NCBI RefSeq assembly: GCF_005222225.1
Contig: NZ_CP036536.1
Span: 2,690,001-2,754,000 of the forward strand
DNA from: Salinimonas lutimaris
Lineage (GTDB): Bacteria > Pseudomonadota > Gammaproteobacteria > Enterobacterales > Alteromonadaceae
Reading direction: 5' to 3'
Length of the DNA: 64,000 nt
Position numbers and translations under genes: made by a program. The first letter of the stretch is position 1. Each line of letters opens with the position of its first letter. Below the pieces are notes generated by a model that did not search any database, was not told the DNA's origin, and worked only from the letters and a program-made list of their open reading frames with translations. Shown here in pieces: positions 55,138 to 63,683 of the stretch.

Positions 55138-56153
55138 AAATAGCGGTTATCGCTCACCCCCGATTTCCTATTGCAATGCCTTATGCCGGAGGGCTTGAGG
55201 CATTTGTAGCATCTTTGCTAGATAGTTATAGTCGGTTTGCTGAAGTTTACGTCTATGCGCATCCTGCAAGCAAAGTCGATGGTAAACTTGTTTCCTTTCC
55301 TTTTGATACAGAGGCCCATTCCAAATTTCCTGAAATTGTAGAAAACGACTTTCTGCTAAAGGTGATGGCAGATATTTCTAAGCGAAACATTGATGTTGTT
55401 CATAACAATGCAATTAGTTCAATTCCCCCACTATGGGCTGCCAAATATAATATTCCACTTCTCACTACTTTACATACACCGCCCTATAGCAAGCTTAAAG
55501 CTGCTGCAGAACTGGCCTCCTATGCGCCAAATGTGCACTACAATGCCGTGTCGTATTCAGTTGCAGAACAATGGCGTCCGTTTTTGAACGATGATATTGA
55601 TGTTATTTATAATGGGATTGATTTATCTCGTTGGAGCTCAAGAAAAACAAATCCCGAATACGTCTTCTCATTCGGCCGGATTTTACCTTCTAAAGGGTTT
55701 GACCTGGCTATCCAGTGTGCCAATCAACTAGGGGTAGATTTCAAGTTTGCCGGTCCGGTATTTGATCAGCATTACTTCGATAAATCAATAGCGCCGCTGC
55801 TAAATGACCGGGTGACCTATCTTGGCCATTTAACTCATGATTCGATTAATTCTTATCTGCTTAAAGCACAGGCCGCTATTTTTGCGGCTCGTTGGGATGA
55901 ACCATTTGGCCTTTCTACTGTTGAAGCCATGGCTACTGGTACACCTGTTGCGGCATTCAGACGTGGCGCATTTCCCGAGGTCGTAGCAGAATCAGGTGGA
56001 CGGCTCGCCAGCGGTAATAATGTATCAAGCCTGACAGAAGCATTAAGCAAAACACTTTCGTGTCATCAAGATGATGTATTAGATCGAGCTGCTCAGTTTC
56101 CTCTGGAAAAAATGTGCAGTCAGTATCAGCAAAAATTAATAGGGATGATATGA
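55134..56153 (+). CDS. Family 4 glycosyltransferase, copy 1
   Basis: The 339 residues have the GT-B fold: an N-terminal YAGGLEAFVASLLDSY, the mid-protein DVIYNGIDLSRW and SFGRILPSKGFDLAI, and the donor-binding EPFGLSTVEAMATGTPVAAF with the E-x7-E pattern. It is a retaining-type cytosolic transferase. The next gene is a clear paralogue (shared GG-EAFV, V-I-NGI-L, EPFGL-T-EA---GTPV). It overlaps its neighbours by four bases each. Confidence 0.85.
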   Translation: MKIAVIAHPRFPIAMPYAGGLEAFVASLLDSYSRFAEVYVYAHPASKVDGKLVSFPFDTEAHSKFPEIVENDFLLKVMADISKRNIDVVHNNAISSIPPLWAAKYNIPLLTTLHTPPYSKLKAAAELASYAPNVHYNAVSYSVAEQWRPFLNDDIDVIYNGIDLSRWSSRKTNPEYVFSFGRILPSKGFDLAIQCANQLGVDFKFAGPVFDQHYFDKSIAPLLNDRVTYLGHLTHDSINSYLLKAQAAIFAARWDEPFGLSTVEAMATGTPVAAFRRGAFPEVVAESGGRLASGNNVSSLTEALSKTLSCHQDDVLDRAAQFPLEKMCSQYQQKLIGMI

Positions 56154-57178
56154 AAATTTTGCTTGTGACAAGTCCGGTTGTAGATCTTCGTCAGCCCTTT
56201 GCCGGTGGTACAGAAGCATTTGTTGTAAGACTGGCGAATGGCCTTGCCAGGCGGGGTCACATTGTAGATGTGCTATGTCAGTCCAGCGACGAAACAAATC
56301 TATTTACCAGTTTGCATATTAATGAGTCTGCTCTACGCATGTGTGACGCTATCACCAGTGAGAAAATAGGACAGAAACAGTATCAAGCTGCTCAGTTTGG
56401 TTTACTTGATAGTGATGAGTACGATGTTATTCACTACCATAGCTATTATCATGCGATTTATGACTACGGTTTTTTACATCAGCGCCAAGCTGTGATTACC
56501 CTCCATAGTCCAGTTACCCCGCGGTTAGCACTGTTACACCAACTGCACCGAGCCCGCTCTAACGATATTTACGTTGCCGTGTCTCAGCGCTTAGCTACAC
56601 GATGGGAGCATCAAATAGGCGGTGATATCCGGGTTATCGCAAACGGTATTGAACTTAATCAACACACTGACATTATGGTAGAAGAAAATTACTATTTATG
56701 GTCTGGACGTATATGCAGTGTTAAAAATCCTGCTTTAGCGATTCAATGGGCAAAGCATCATAACCTGAAACTGAAATTAGTCGGTCCAATTGCTGATGAG
56801 GACTATTTCTTATCTTATATTAAACCCTTTCTAGATGAGCATATTACCTATGCCGGACATGTAGACCAGTCGGAACATATAGAGTTACTCAGGGGTGCCC
56901 GTGCATTATTTATGACTTCCGATTGGGAAGAGCCATTCGGGTTGGTCACTCTGGAAGCATTGAATGAAGGTACTCCTGTCATCGGTGTTGGCAACGCTAT
57001 TGTTGAAGAACTCCGAGTTTCTCCCATGGTCCAGATTGTTGATGACTGCCTCACTATTACTCGGTGTTTAACAGAACTTGAACACATTAGTGCGAAACAG
57101 TGCCGGCAAGTCGCCGAAAAATTTGACTTTGCCCATACACTTAATCAGTACGAGGAGCTTTATGCCTCACTTCAATAA
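56150..57178 (+). CDS. Family 4 glycosyltransferase, copy 2
   Basis: The 342 residues start MKILLVTSPVVDLRQPFAGG and carry VIANGIELNQ, LWSGRICSVKNPALAIQWA and EEPFGLVTLEALNEGTPVIG, the standard GT4 donor site. Tandem duplication with copy 1 is likely. ATG 56150 is chosen because it makes the ATGA overlap. The longer frame to 56114 runs back into the upstream gene. Confidence 0.85.
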   Translation: MKILLVTSPVVDLRQPFAGGTEAFVVRLANGLARRGHIVDVLCQSSDETNLFTSLHINESALRMCDAITSEKIGQKQYQAAQFGLLDSDEYDVIHYHSYYHAIYDYGFLHQRQAVITLHSPVTPRLALLHQLHRARSNDIYVAVSQRLATRWEHQIGGDIRVIANGIELNQHTDIMVEENYYLWSGRICSVKNPALAIQWAKHHNLKLKLVGPIADEDYFLSYIKPFLDEHITYAGHVDQSEHIELLRGARALFMTSDWEEPFGLVTLEALNEGTPVIGVGNAIVEELRVSPMVQIVDDCLTITRCLTELEHISAKQCRQVAEKFDFAHTLNQYEELYASLQ

Positions 57179-58181
57179 AACTTTACTGTACTATGTTCAC
57201 CCTCACGGAATGGGACATTTACAACGTGCACGCCAATTGATCCCGGTACTTGCAGAGCAATATAATATTGTACTATGTACTGCTTCACAGGCTATGAAAA
57301 TAAAAATTACCGAGCTATTCGGGTCACTACCCTGCCATATCCTTCCATCAAAATGGCCCGGGCAGGTCATACCTACTGAGCGCCAATATAATGCTGCTTT
57401 TGAAGGTATAAGCTGGTGTAGCGAAGCTACAGAGCGCGCGGCTTTTTTTGTCAACCTCCTGCAACGCTATAAAGTTGATTTGTTTATTAGTGATGTTTCA
57501 GCCGAGCTTACTATTCTTGCAAGAGGTGCTGGCATACCTGTGTTGATGCAACGTCATTCTGGTAGCATTTCAAACGATCCGACCCAGGTCTTTGCCTATC
57601 AAAGTGCTGCAGCCTTGTTTGCACCCTACCCAAAAGAGGTGGAAACCGCAGGCTATGAATTCGAACATAAAACGCGCTACCTGGGTTTTTCGTCACCCAA
57701 CCAACTTAAAGCCCCCTGTTCTGGAAAGGGCATGACATTTATCACTGCGAACAAAGAACATCTGGTTGGCTGGCTTACCTGTATTGAACCGATTCATGGT
57801 CCGTTGACCGCAATTGGGTGTGAAATCAACTATCCGGACGTCGAGTGTGTAGGCTATGTAAATGATATCAGCCAGTATATTACTACTGACATCGTCGCCT
57901 GTAGTGCCGGAAACAATATGATAAGCGAACTTCTTACTTTAAATAAAAAACTTATTCTTATTCCTGAACCAAGACCCTATGACGAACAACATGCTAAAGC
58001 TCAGGCACTGGCTGCCCAGCATCAGGCGGTGGTACTAAATCCTGCTGAGGCACAAACGAGTACTGAAGCCTGGGAAAAAGCAATTTGCGCTGTCACCAGT
58101 GAGATCGGTAGTCCGCCTGCTGCTTGGCTCAATCAGAATAGCGGAGCAACTTTTGTGCAATTGGTGAAGACCATCATATGA
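57162..58181 (+). CDS. GT-B glycosyltransferase, MurG/UGT-like
   Basis: The 339 residues begin with LLYYVHPHGMGHLQRARQLI, the GxGHxxRA pattern of MurG- and UDP-glycosyltransferase-like enzymes, then DLFISDVSAELTILARGAGI, and end with a donor domain containing VACSAGNNMISELL and PEPRPYDEQHAKAQAL. It overlaps the previous gene by 17 bases, with GAGGAG before ATG 57162. It is the fourth transferase of the operon. Confidence 0.8.
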   Translation: MPHFNKTLLYYVHPHGMGHLQRARQLIPVLAEQYNIVLCTASQAMKIKITELFGSLPCHILPSKWPGQVIPTERQYNAAFEGISWCSEATERAAFFVNLLQRYKVDLFISDVSAELTILARGAGIPVLMQRHSGSISNDPTQVFAYQSAAALFAPYPKEVETAGYEFEHKTRYLGFSSPNQLKAPCSGKGMTFITANKEHLVGWLTCIEPIHGPLTAIGCEINYPDVECVGYVNDISQYITTDIVACSAGNNMISELLTLNKKLILIPEPRPYDEQHAKAQALAAQHQAVVLNPAEAQTSTEAWEKAICAVTSEIGSPPAAWLNQNSGATFVQLVKTII

Positions 58182-59014
58182 ATGACTTTACTTTGATAAC
58201 ATTGGTAAAAGGACGAGCCAAGCAATTAGCTAATTTGCTGGAGGCAGCGACAGCAAGTAATCCCACTCCGTCTGAAATTATTGTAGTAATAATGGATGAT
58301 GCCAGTATTGACTATACAGAGATAAATCATATCAGCGTTCGCTGTATACGTTTGAATGAACCTGTTCTTGCGCTGGCCAAAGCCAGAAACATGGGGGCGC
58401 AAACTGCTTCTAGTGAAAACTTGGTCTTTTTGGATGTGGATTGCATTTGCAGTCCTACCCTCTTTGCCAATCTGCTTTCGCGTCTGACACGTAATAACAT
58501 TGTCTCCGCCCGAGCGCGTTATCTTGACCATGTTCCGGAACACGGAAAATACCAAGAGTTAGCTATTCAGGCGGTAGAACATCCCAAAAGAGCCAGCCTT
58601 CCGGTTGACACTCCTGTACAGTGGAAACATTTCTGGTCGTTGGTCTTTGCTATGAAAAGAAACCATTTCTTCTCCATTGGCGGGTTCGATAGTAACTTCA
58701 GTGGGTACGGTGCCGAGGATACTGACTTTGCTTACCGCCATGACCAGGCTGAAGGCAGGCTGGTTTTTTGTAATGATGAAGTATTACATCAGTATCATAC
58801 AAAATACTCACCGCCGATTAATTATTTAACAGATATTATTCACAACGCCGAGGTGTTTTTTCGTAAACATGGTGTTTTTCCCATGTATGGATGGCTAAAG
58901 CAATTTTCCGAGATGGGATTGATTGTTATTGATACGAAAACAGGTACTATCAGGCTCCGACGCCATCCGACTAACCAAGATTTCGAAAACTGCTTTAGCA
59001 AATCGGTGTACTGA
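58178..59014 (+). CDS. Family 2 glycosyltransferase, copy 2
   Basis: The 278 residues have FTLITLVKGRAKQLANLLEA, a metal-binding VFLDVDCICS, and the C-terminal GGFDSNFSGYGAEDTDFAYR that marks galactosyltransferase-like members. It shares its start and C-terminal NAEVFFRKHGVFPMYGWL with the family 2 enzyme at 51490-52356. It overlaps the previous gene by four bases (ATGA). It is the last gene of the operon before the phytochrome gene. Confidence 0.83.
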   Translation: MNDFTLITLVKGRAKQLANLLEAATASNPTPSEIIVVIMDDASIDYTEINHISVRCIRLNEPVLALAKARNMGAQTASSENLVFLDVDCICSPTLFANLLSRLTRNNIVSARARYLDHVPEHGKYQELAIQAVEHPKRASLPVDTPVQWKHFWSLVFAMKRNHFFSIGGFDSNFSGYGAEDTDFAYRHDQAEGRLVFCNDEVLHQYHTKYSPPINYLTDIIHNAEVFFRKHGVFPMYGWLKQFSEMGLIVIDTKTGTIRLRRHPTNQDFENCFSKSVY

Positions 59015-59117
59015 AGTCCCGATGCCGTGAGCAGCATCAGAATTTTGATCGTTTAAAGCTAAATATTTTAAATACAGGTAGGTCTCCTATTCTATTACTG
59101 CTAGGACAATAAACTAA

Positions 59118-61766
59118 ATGGCTCTCAATAACTATGCTTTCGATCGTTGCGAACAAGAACCTATACACATCCCGGAAAGTATTCAGGGATATGGTTTTTT
59201 AATTGCCTTTGACTATGACAACCTGGCAATTACGGTTGTCAGTGAGAATACCAGGGATATATTCAACGTTGACCTACTTGGACTGCCTTTTCTCAACTTG
59301 ATTACCCCTGAAGCAGAAGAAAAAGCATTTCTCGATGAAACATTTGAGCGGATAACGCAGAGTAAAATAAGGCTACCAATTAAGCTACAACTGAATCCTT
59401 CGTGTTTACATAACCCGGAAGAGAGAGATTACCAGGCTGTTGCATACGACTCAGGTAAACATTATGTAGTTGAACTCGAACCCGCTACAGAATTCAGGAA
59501 TACTTACAGCGCAGAACAATTTATAAAACTGTACGCTATGTCGGTGGCACCTCGCTTTAAAGAAATGACCACTTTGCGGGACATGGCTCAGGAAATGGTA
59601 TCTACTATCCGTTACTTAACCAATATGGATAGAGTCGTTTTATACAAATTTCAGGATGATTATTCAGGCCGGGTCATTGCTGAATCTAAAGCAGATGATA
59701 TCGAGTCATATCTTCATTTATACTTTCCAGCAAAAGATATCCCCAGTCAGGCGCGAGATTTGTACAAAGTTAACTGGGTGCGACTGGTTCCTGATACAGA
59801 CCTCCCACCGTCGCCTTTGTTGCCATCAACAAAAAATAGCCAGCGCGAACCGCTTGATCTGACACGTTCGCTACTTCGCTCATTTTCTCCTATTCATCTC
59901 CAGTATATAAAAAACCAGGGGTTAAGAGCCTCTTTTTCGATATCCCTAGTTACTGAAGGCGAACTGTACGGGCTAATTTCTTGTCATCACCGTGACCCTT
60001 GCTACATTCCGCAAGACGTCAGACTTCAATGTGAAAATTTAAGTCAACTTTTCAGCTGGCACCTCAGGGCAAAGGAAGAAGAGCTGGCACGAATCAAACT
60101 TCAGGACACCGAAGATTCAGTCGACGCCATGTTAGATAAAATCGGTCCGGCCAATCCCATTGGCAAAGTGGTTAAAAGTGCTGAGCAGGAGTTTTTGGGC
60201 GCTTTAGATACCGATGGTTTTTTATATTTTTCCGAGTATGAAACTATCACACTTGGCCAGACGCTTCCGATTAAACTGGTTAAAAAGATATTTCAGCATG
60301 CTCGCCAAAACGGGGGGTTCCCCTATATAAATGATAGTCTTTATGACGCCTGGCCCGCTACCAGAGAACTTGGTATTGCAGGCATTATGATCATTCCTTT
60401 ATTTGAGAAAAAGCAATATTTTACCGCCTGGTTCAGATACGAGCAGCCTATTGTTCAACGCTGGATTGGAGCGCCTGAAGAAACCTCAGAACATGCTTCA
60501 AAAGCTAACCGTCTTGAACCTCGAAAATCTTTCTCAGTACATGAGCGCAAGATAATGGGGCAATCCAAGTACTTTGACAGAGCTGATGTTAACATCGCCC
60601 ACCGTTTAAACCGTATGTTTTTAGTCTACGCACTGGAAGTTCAGGAAAGAATGCATGTCAGCCTGGCGGAGCTCGAAAAGCAGGATAGATACCGTAATGA
60701 GTTTCTTGCCACACTCGCCCATGAATTGCGAAACCCGCTTGGTCCTATCATGTCCGGAGCAGGTATTCTGGAAACTGTTGAAGACGAAGCTACCAGACGT
60801 CGGGTAACGTCTATAATTAACCGCCAGGCTGAGTACATGTCCAAGCTTATCAATGATTTGATGGATGTGTCACGAATCACCCGTGGCAAAGTAAAGCTTG
60901 AATATGAACAATTGCATATCAGTGAGGTAATTAATGAGTCATTGGAGATTGTCGAGCAGCATATAAAGAATAAACATCACCATGTCATTGTTGATAATAA
61001 CGCTCAGGACTGCCTTGTTTATGGCGACAAAGCCAGGTTGAGTCAGGTGTTTTCAAATATTATTCACAATGCTGCAAAGTATACAAATGATTATGGGAGT
61101 ATCCATATTACCTTATCCCAGGAAGGCGCCATGGTTGTGATTAGTATTCAGGATAATGGTATGGGTATTCCAGCGGAAAGACATCGGGATGTATTTAATA
61201 TGTTCACTCAAATTGAAGCGCATTCTACCCATACCAAAGGCGGTTTAGGTATCGGCCTGACATTAGTGAACAAACTAGTTTCTCTTCACCATGGCAGTAT
61301 TGATGTCTATAGTGAGGGCATAAATCAAGGTAGCACTTTCACCATCAGATTGCCGATTTCCCAATCTGCATTTCAGCAGAATGAAAATACAAGTAGTGAG
61401 CTGAATTCTGCTTCTGGACGTCGAATTATGTTTGTTGATGACAACAAAGATTTAATTGATACTTACTGTATGCTCGCTGAGTCAATGGGGTACATTGCTC
61501 TAGGTATAACCTCTCCACATAAAGCTATAGAGGCATTTCAAGAGTTTCGCCCACATAGTGTTTTTCTGGATATAGGGATGCCAGATATCGATGGGTTTGA
61601 GTTATGTAAAAAACTTAAAGCTTTGCCTGATGCATATCTTGTACGTTTTTTCTCCCAAAGTGGATGGGGCACAGAAAAATATACTGAAACCTCAAGGGAA
61701 GCAGGATTTGAACAGCATTTTGTTAAACCAATCTCGAAAGACAAGATTCGCATTGCAATGGAATAA
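59118..61766 (+). CDS. Bacteriophytochrome hybrid histidine kinase
   Basis: This 882-residue red/far-red light sensor has the order PAS-GAF-PHY-HisKA-HATPase-receiver. The biliverdin-binding cysteine is Cys11 in DRCEQEPIHIPESIQ. The GAF domain has FPAKDIPSQAR (DIP motif), and the PHY domain has WFRYEQP and the tongue motif PRKSF. The kinase histidine is His535 in ATLAHELRNPLGP, and the receiver Asp818 is in FLDIGMPDIDG. An oddity: the usual IQPHG after the PAS start reads IQGYG. No haem oxygenase gene (biliverdin supply) is next to it. Confidence 0.92.
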   Translation: MALNNYAFDRCEQEPIHIPESIQGYGFLIAFDYDNLAITVVSENTRDIFNVDLLGLPFLNLITPEAEEKAFLDETFERITQSKIRLPIKLQLNPSCLHNPEERDYQAVAYDSGKHYVVELEPATEFRNTYSAEQFIKLYAMSVAPRFKEMTTLRDMAQEMVSTIRYLTNMDRVVLYKFQDDYSGRVIAESKADDIESYLHLYFPAKDIPSQARDLYKVNWVRLVPDTDLPPSPLLPSTKNSQREPLDLTRSLLRSFSPIHLQYIKNQGLRASFSISLVTEGELYGLISCHHRDPCYIPQDVRLQCENLSQLFSWHLRAKEEELARIKLQDTEDSVDAMLDKIGPANPIGKVVKSAEQEFLGALDTDGFLYFSEYETITLGQTLPIKLVKKIFQHARQNGGFPYINDSLYDAWPATRELGIAGIMIIPLFEKKQYFTAWFRYEQPIVQRWIGAPEETSEHASKANRLEPRKSFSVHERKIMGQSKYFDRADVNIAHRLNRMFLVYALEVQERMHVSLAELEKQDRYRNEFLATLAHELRNPLGPIMSGAGILETVEDEATRRRVTSIINRQAEYMSKLINDLMDVSRITRGKVKLEYEQLHISEVINESLEIVEQHIKNKHHHVIVDNNAQDCLVYGDKARLSQVFSNIIHNAAKYTNDYGSIHITLSQEGAMVVISIQDNGMGIPAERHRDVFNMFTQIEAHSTHTKGGLGIGLTLVNKLVSLHHGSIDVYSEGINQGSTFTIRLPISQSAFQQNENTSSELNSASGRRIMFVDDNKDLIDTYCMLAESMGYIALGITSPHKAIEAFQEFRPHSVFLDIGMPDIDGFELCKKLKALPDAYLVRFFSQSGWGTEKYTETSREAGFEQHFVKPISKDKIRIAME

Positions 61767-61799
61767 GAGTTAGCTGCTTTGTAATAAAGAGACGCTAAC

Positions 61800-62417
61800 C
61801 TATATATTTTTACTCATAAAGGTTGGCGTCCAATCTCTCCACATCGCTATCAAACGTAGTGTTAAACAAGTAATTAATGCAACGATACCTGCCAGATTTT
61901 CACTATAACCTAAATTAAGAGATACACCAAAAGTCATACCACCTATGATAACAGACAAGGTATAAACCTGCCCTTTCATTACCAACGGTTTATCCTGGCA
62001 TATGACATCCCGAACCAGACCACCAAAAATAGCAGAAACAACACCCATTGTTATACAAATGGTCAGGTCAACTCCCACCCTCGCTGCTTCCACCAATCCA
62101 ACTACATTAAGCGCTGCCAAGCCAATAGCATCAAAAGTTAAAATAATCTGTCGACTAATCTTTAATTTAAGCCTACAGACAATTATGGCTGCAGTAATGC
62201 CCACAATGGTTGCATAAAGATAAAACACTTCAGCGACCCAAAATGCGGTTATATCCAGATAAAGATCTCTTAGTGTACCTCCTCCTAAGGCTGTTAGTAC
62301 TCCTAATACAATCACTCCGAATCCATCAATCGCCGAATTTTCTGCTAAAAGGCATCCCGATATAGCCAAACACACTACACCAGTTACACCGACAATCATT
62401 AGTAATGTCTCGTTCAT
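61800..62417 (-). CDS. TRIC-family cation channel, copy 2
   Basis: This 205-residue membrane protein has seven hydrophobic segments and the paired motifs GGGTLRD and FGGLVRDVIC, as in copy 1 at 27748-28398. The copies differ most at their ends, and this one lies in AT-rich DNA, so it was probably gained separately rather than by a recent local duplication. It converges with the phytochrome gene, 33 bases apart. Confidence 0.86.
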   Translation of the reverse strand: MNETLLMIVGVTGVVCLAISGCLLAENSAIDGFGVIVLGVLTALGGGTLRDLYLDITAFWVAEVFYLYATIVGITAAIIVCRLKLKISRQIILTFDAIGLAALNVVGLVEAARVGVDLTICITMGVVSAIFGGLVRDVICQDKPLVMKGQVYTLSVIIGGMTFGVSLNLGYSENLAGIVALITCLTLRLIAMWRDWTPTFMSKNI

Positions 62418-62633
62418 AAAAGACTCACGTTAATCAGCATATAAAAATTTATCAGTAAATCTTTTTTATAAGGAAGTATATTTAATAGAATATTAGTTAC
62501 TGGTAATTATTAGAAAGTAACGCTATATCATCTATATACTTGGGTATTTACACCTATTGAACAGAAAAAGTTTACCAATTTAATAACCTTTTAAATTTGG
62601 ATAATCTAATGTAAACCTAAGAAAATTAAAAAA

Positions 62634-62648
62634 TGGCATAGCTCATGC
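62634..62648 (+). promoter_or_regulatory. Weak sigma-54-like element before the YghA-like gene
   Basis: TGGCAT-N5-ATGC keeps the spacing and invariant GG and GC of a -24/-12 element, with two mismatches. It is 65 bases before the start. Confidence 0.3.
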
Positions 62649-62712
62649 GTTCAAGGAATTTACAACATCTTTTAATCATTGTGTTGTGAGTTCATTTTTT
62701 AAGGAGATTTTT

Positions 62713-63588
62713 ATGCCAGATCGCAATTACCCTGTTCCACCGTTCGAAGAACAGCATACTGGACCGTTGCCGGGTAATGAGGAAGCTATGCAAGATAAAC
62801 CTCATTATCAGGGAAAAGATTACAAAGCAGCGGGGAAATTAGATAATAAAGTTGCACTGATTACCGGTGGTGATTCGGGCATAGGTCGTTCTGTAGCGTT
62901 ACTTTATGCTCGAGAAGGAGCACGCGTCATGGTGACCTACCTACCCGAAGAACACGAGGACGCTGTTCAAACTGTGAAGGCAGTAAAAGATGCAGGCGGT
63001 ACTGCGGAAATGGTTGAACTTAATGTTACCGTACAAAGCAGTTGTGCCCATGTAGTAGAACATACATTATCCACATTTGGCTCTATTGACATTCTGGTCA
63101 ATAATGCGGCGTTTCAAAATCATGTGGACTCAGTTGCAGAGTTATCGTTTGAACAGTGGGATAAAACCTTCCAGACCAATATCTATGGCTATTTTCGTAT
63201 GGTCAAAGCAGTACTCCCCTATTTAAATGCTGGTTCCGCTATTATCAATACAGGATCGATTACTGGACTTGAAGGCTCGCAAGGCTTATTGGATTATTCA
63301 GCGACGAAGGGCGCGATTCATGCCTTTACAAAGACCCTTGCTCAGGAACTGGCAGAAAAAGGTATAAGAGTCAATTGCGTTGCTCCCGGACCTGTTTGGA
63401 CGCCACTTAATCCAGCTGAAAGAAGTCGCGAAAGTACCCGTAAATTTGGTAGCAAAACGCCATATGGACGCCCGGCACAGCCTGAAGAAATAGCACCGAC
63501 CTATGTATATCTAGCCTCTGACGCTGACTCTGGCTATATCACAGGTGAAGTTATCACATTATTAGGAGGGAATACGCGCGCTGGATAA
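62713..63588 (+). CDS. Short-chain dehydrogenase, YghA/GSP39-like
   Basis: The 291 residues have the long N-terminal extension of this SDR group (PDRNYPVPPFEEQHTGPLPG), then ALITGGDSGIGRSVALLYAR, NNAAFQ, INTGSITGLEGS, YSATKGAIHAF and RVNCVAPGPVWTPL. Members are stress-induced general stress proteins with unclear substrates. ATG 62713 is chosen because AAGGAG stands eight bases upstream. The longer frame to 62686 has no such site. Confidence 0.88.
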   Translation: MPDRNYPVPPFEEQHTGPLPGNEEAMQDKPHYQGKDYKAAGKLDNKVALITGGDSGIGRSVALLYAREGARVMVTYLPEEHEDAVQTVKAVKDAGGTAEMVELNVTVQSSCAHVVEHTLSTFGSIDILVNNAAFQNHVDSVAELSFEQWDKTFQTNIYGYFRMVKAVLPYLNAGSAIINTGSITGLEGSQGLLDYSATKGAIHAFTKTLAQELAEKGIRVNCVAPGPVWTPLNPAERSRESTRKFGSKTPYGRPAQPEEIAPTYVYLASDADSGYITGEVITLLGGNTRAG

Positions 63589-63627
63589 CTCATACTTATT
63601 GTACAAATATTGCCTTCCCACAGAACA

Positions 63628-63647
63628 TACTGTATAAATAACCACTG
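63628..63647 (+). promoter_or_regulatory. Probable LexA (SOS) box of recN
   Basis: TACTGTATAAATAACCACTG keeps the left half TACTGTATA of a LexA site with a weaker right half, 37 bases upstream of the recN ATG. A second CTGTAC follows directly. recN in E. coli has overlapping LexA boxes in this position. Confidence 0.5.
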
Positions 63648-63683
63648 TACATTCAATCACTATTTTGTGGGTGGGCTTTTTTT

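Noticed and set aside
47040..63600. Prophage or integrative element
   Set aside because: No integrase, phage structural, conjugation or relaxase gene is present, and no tRNA or flanking repeat was seen.
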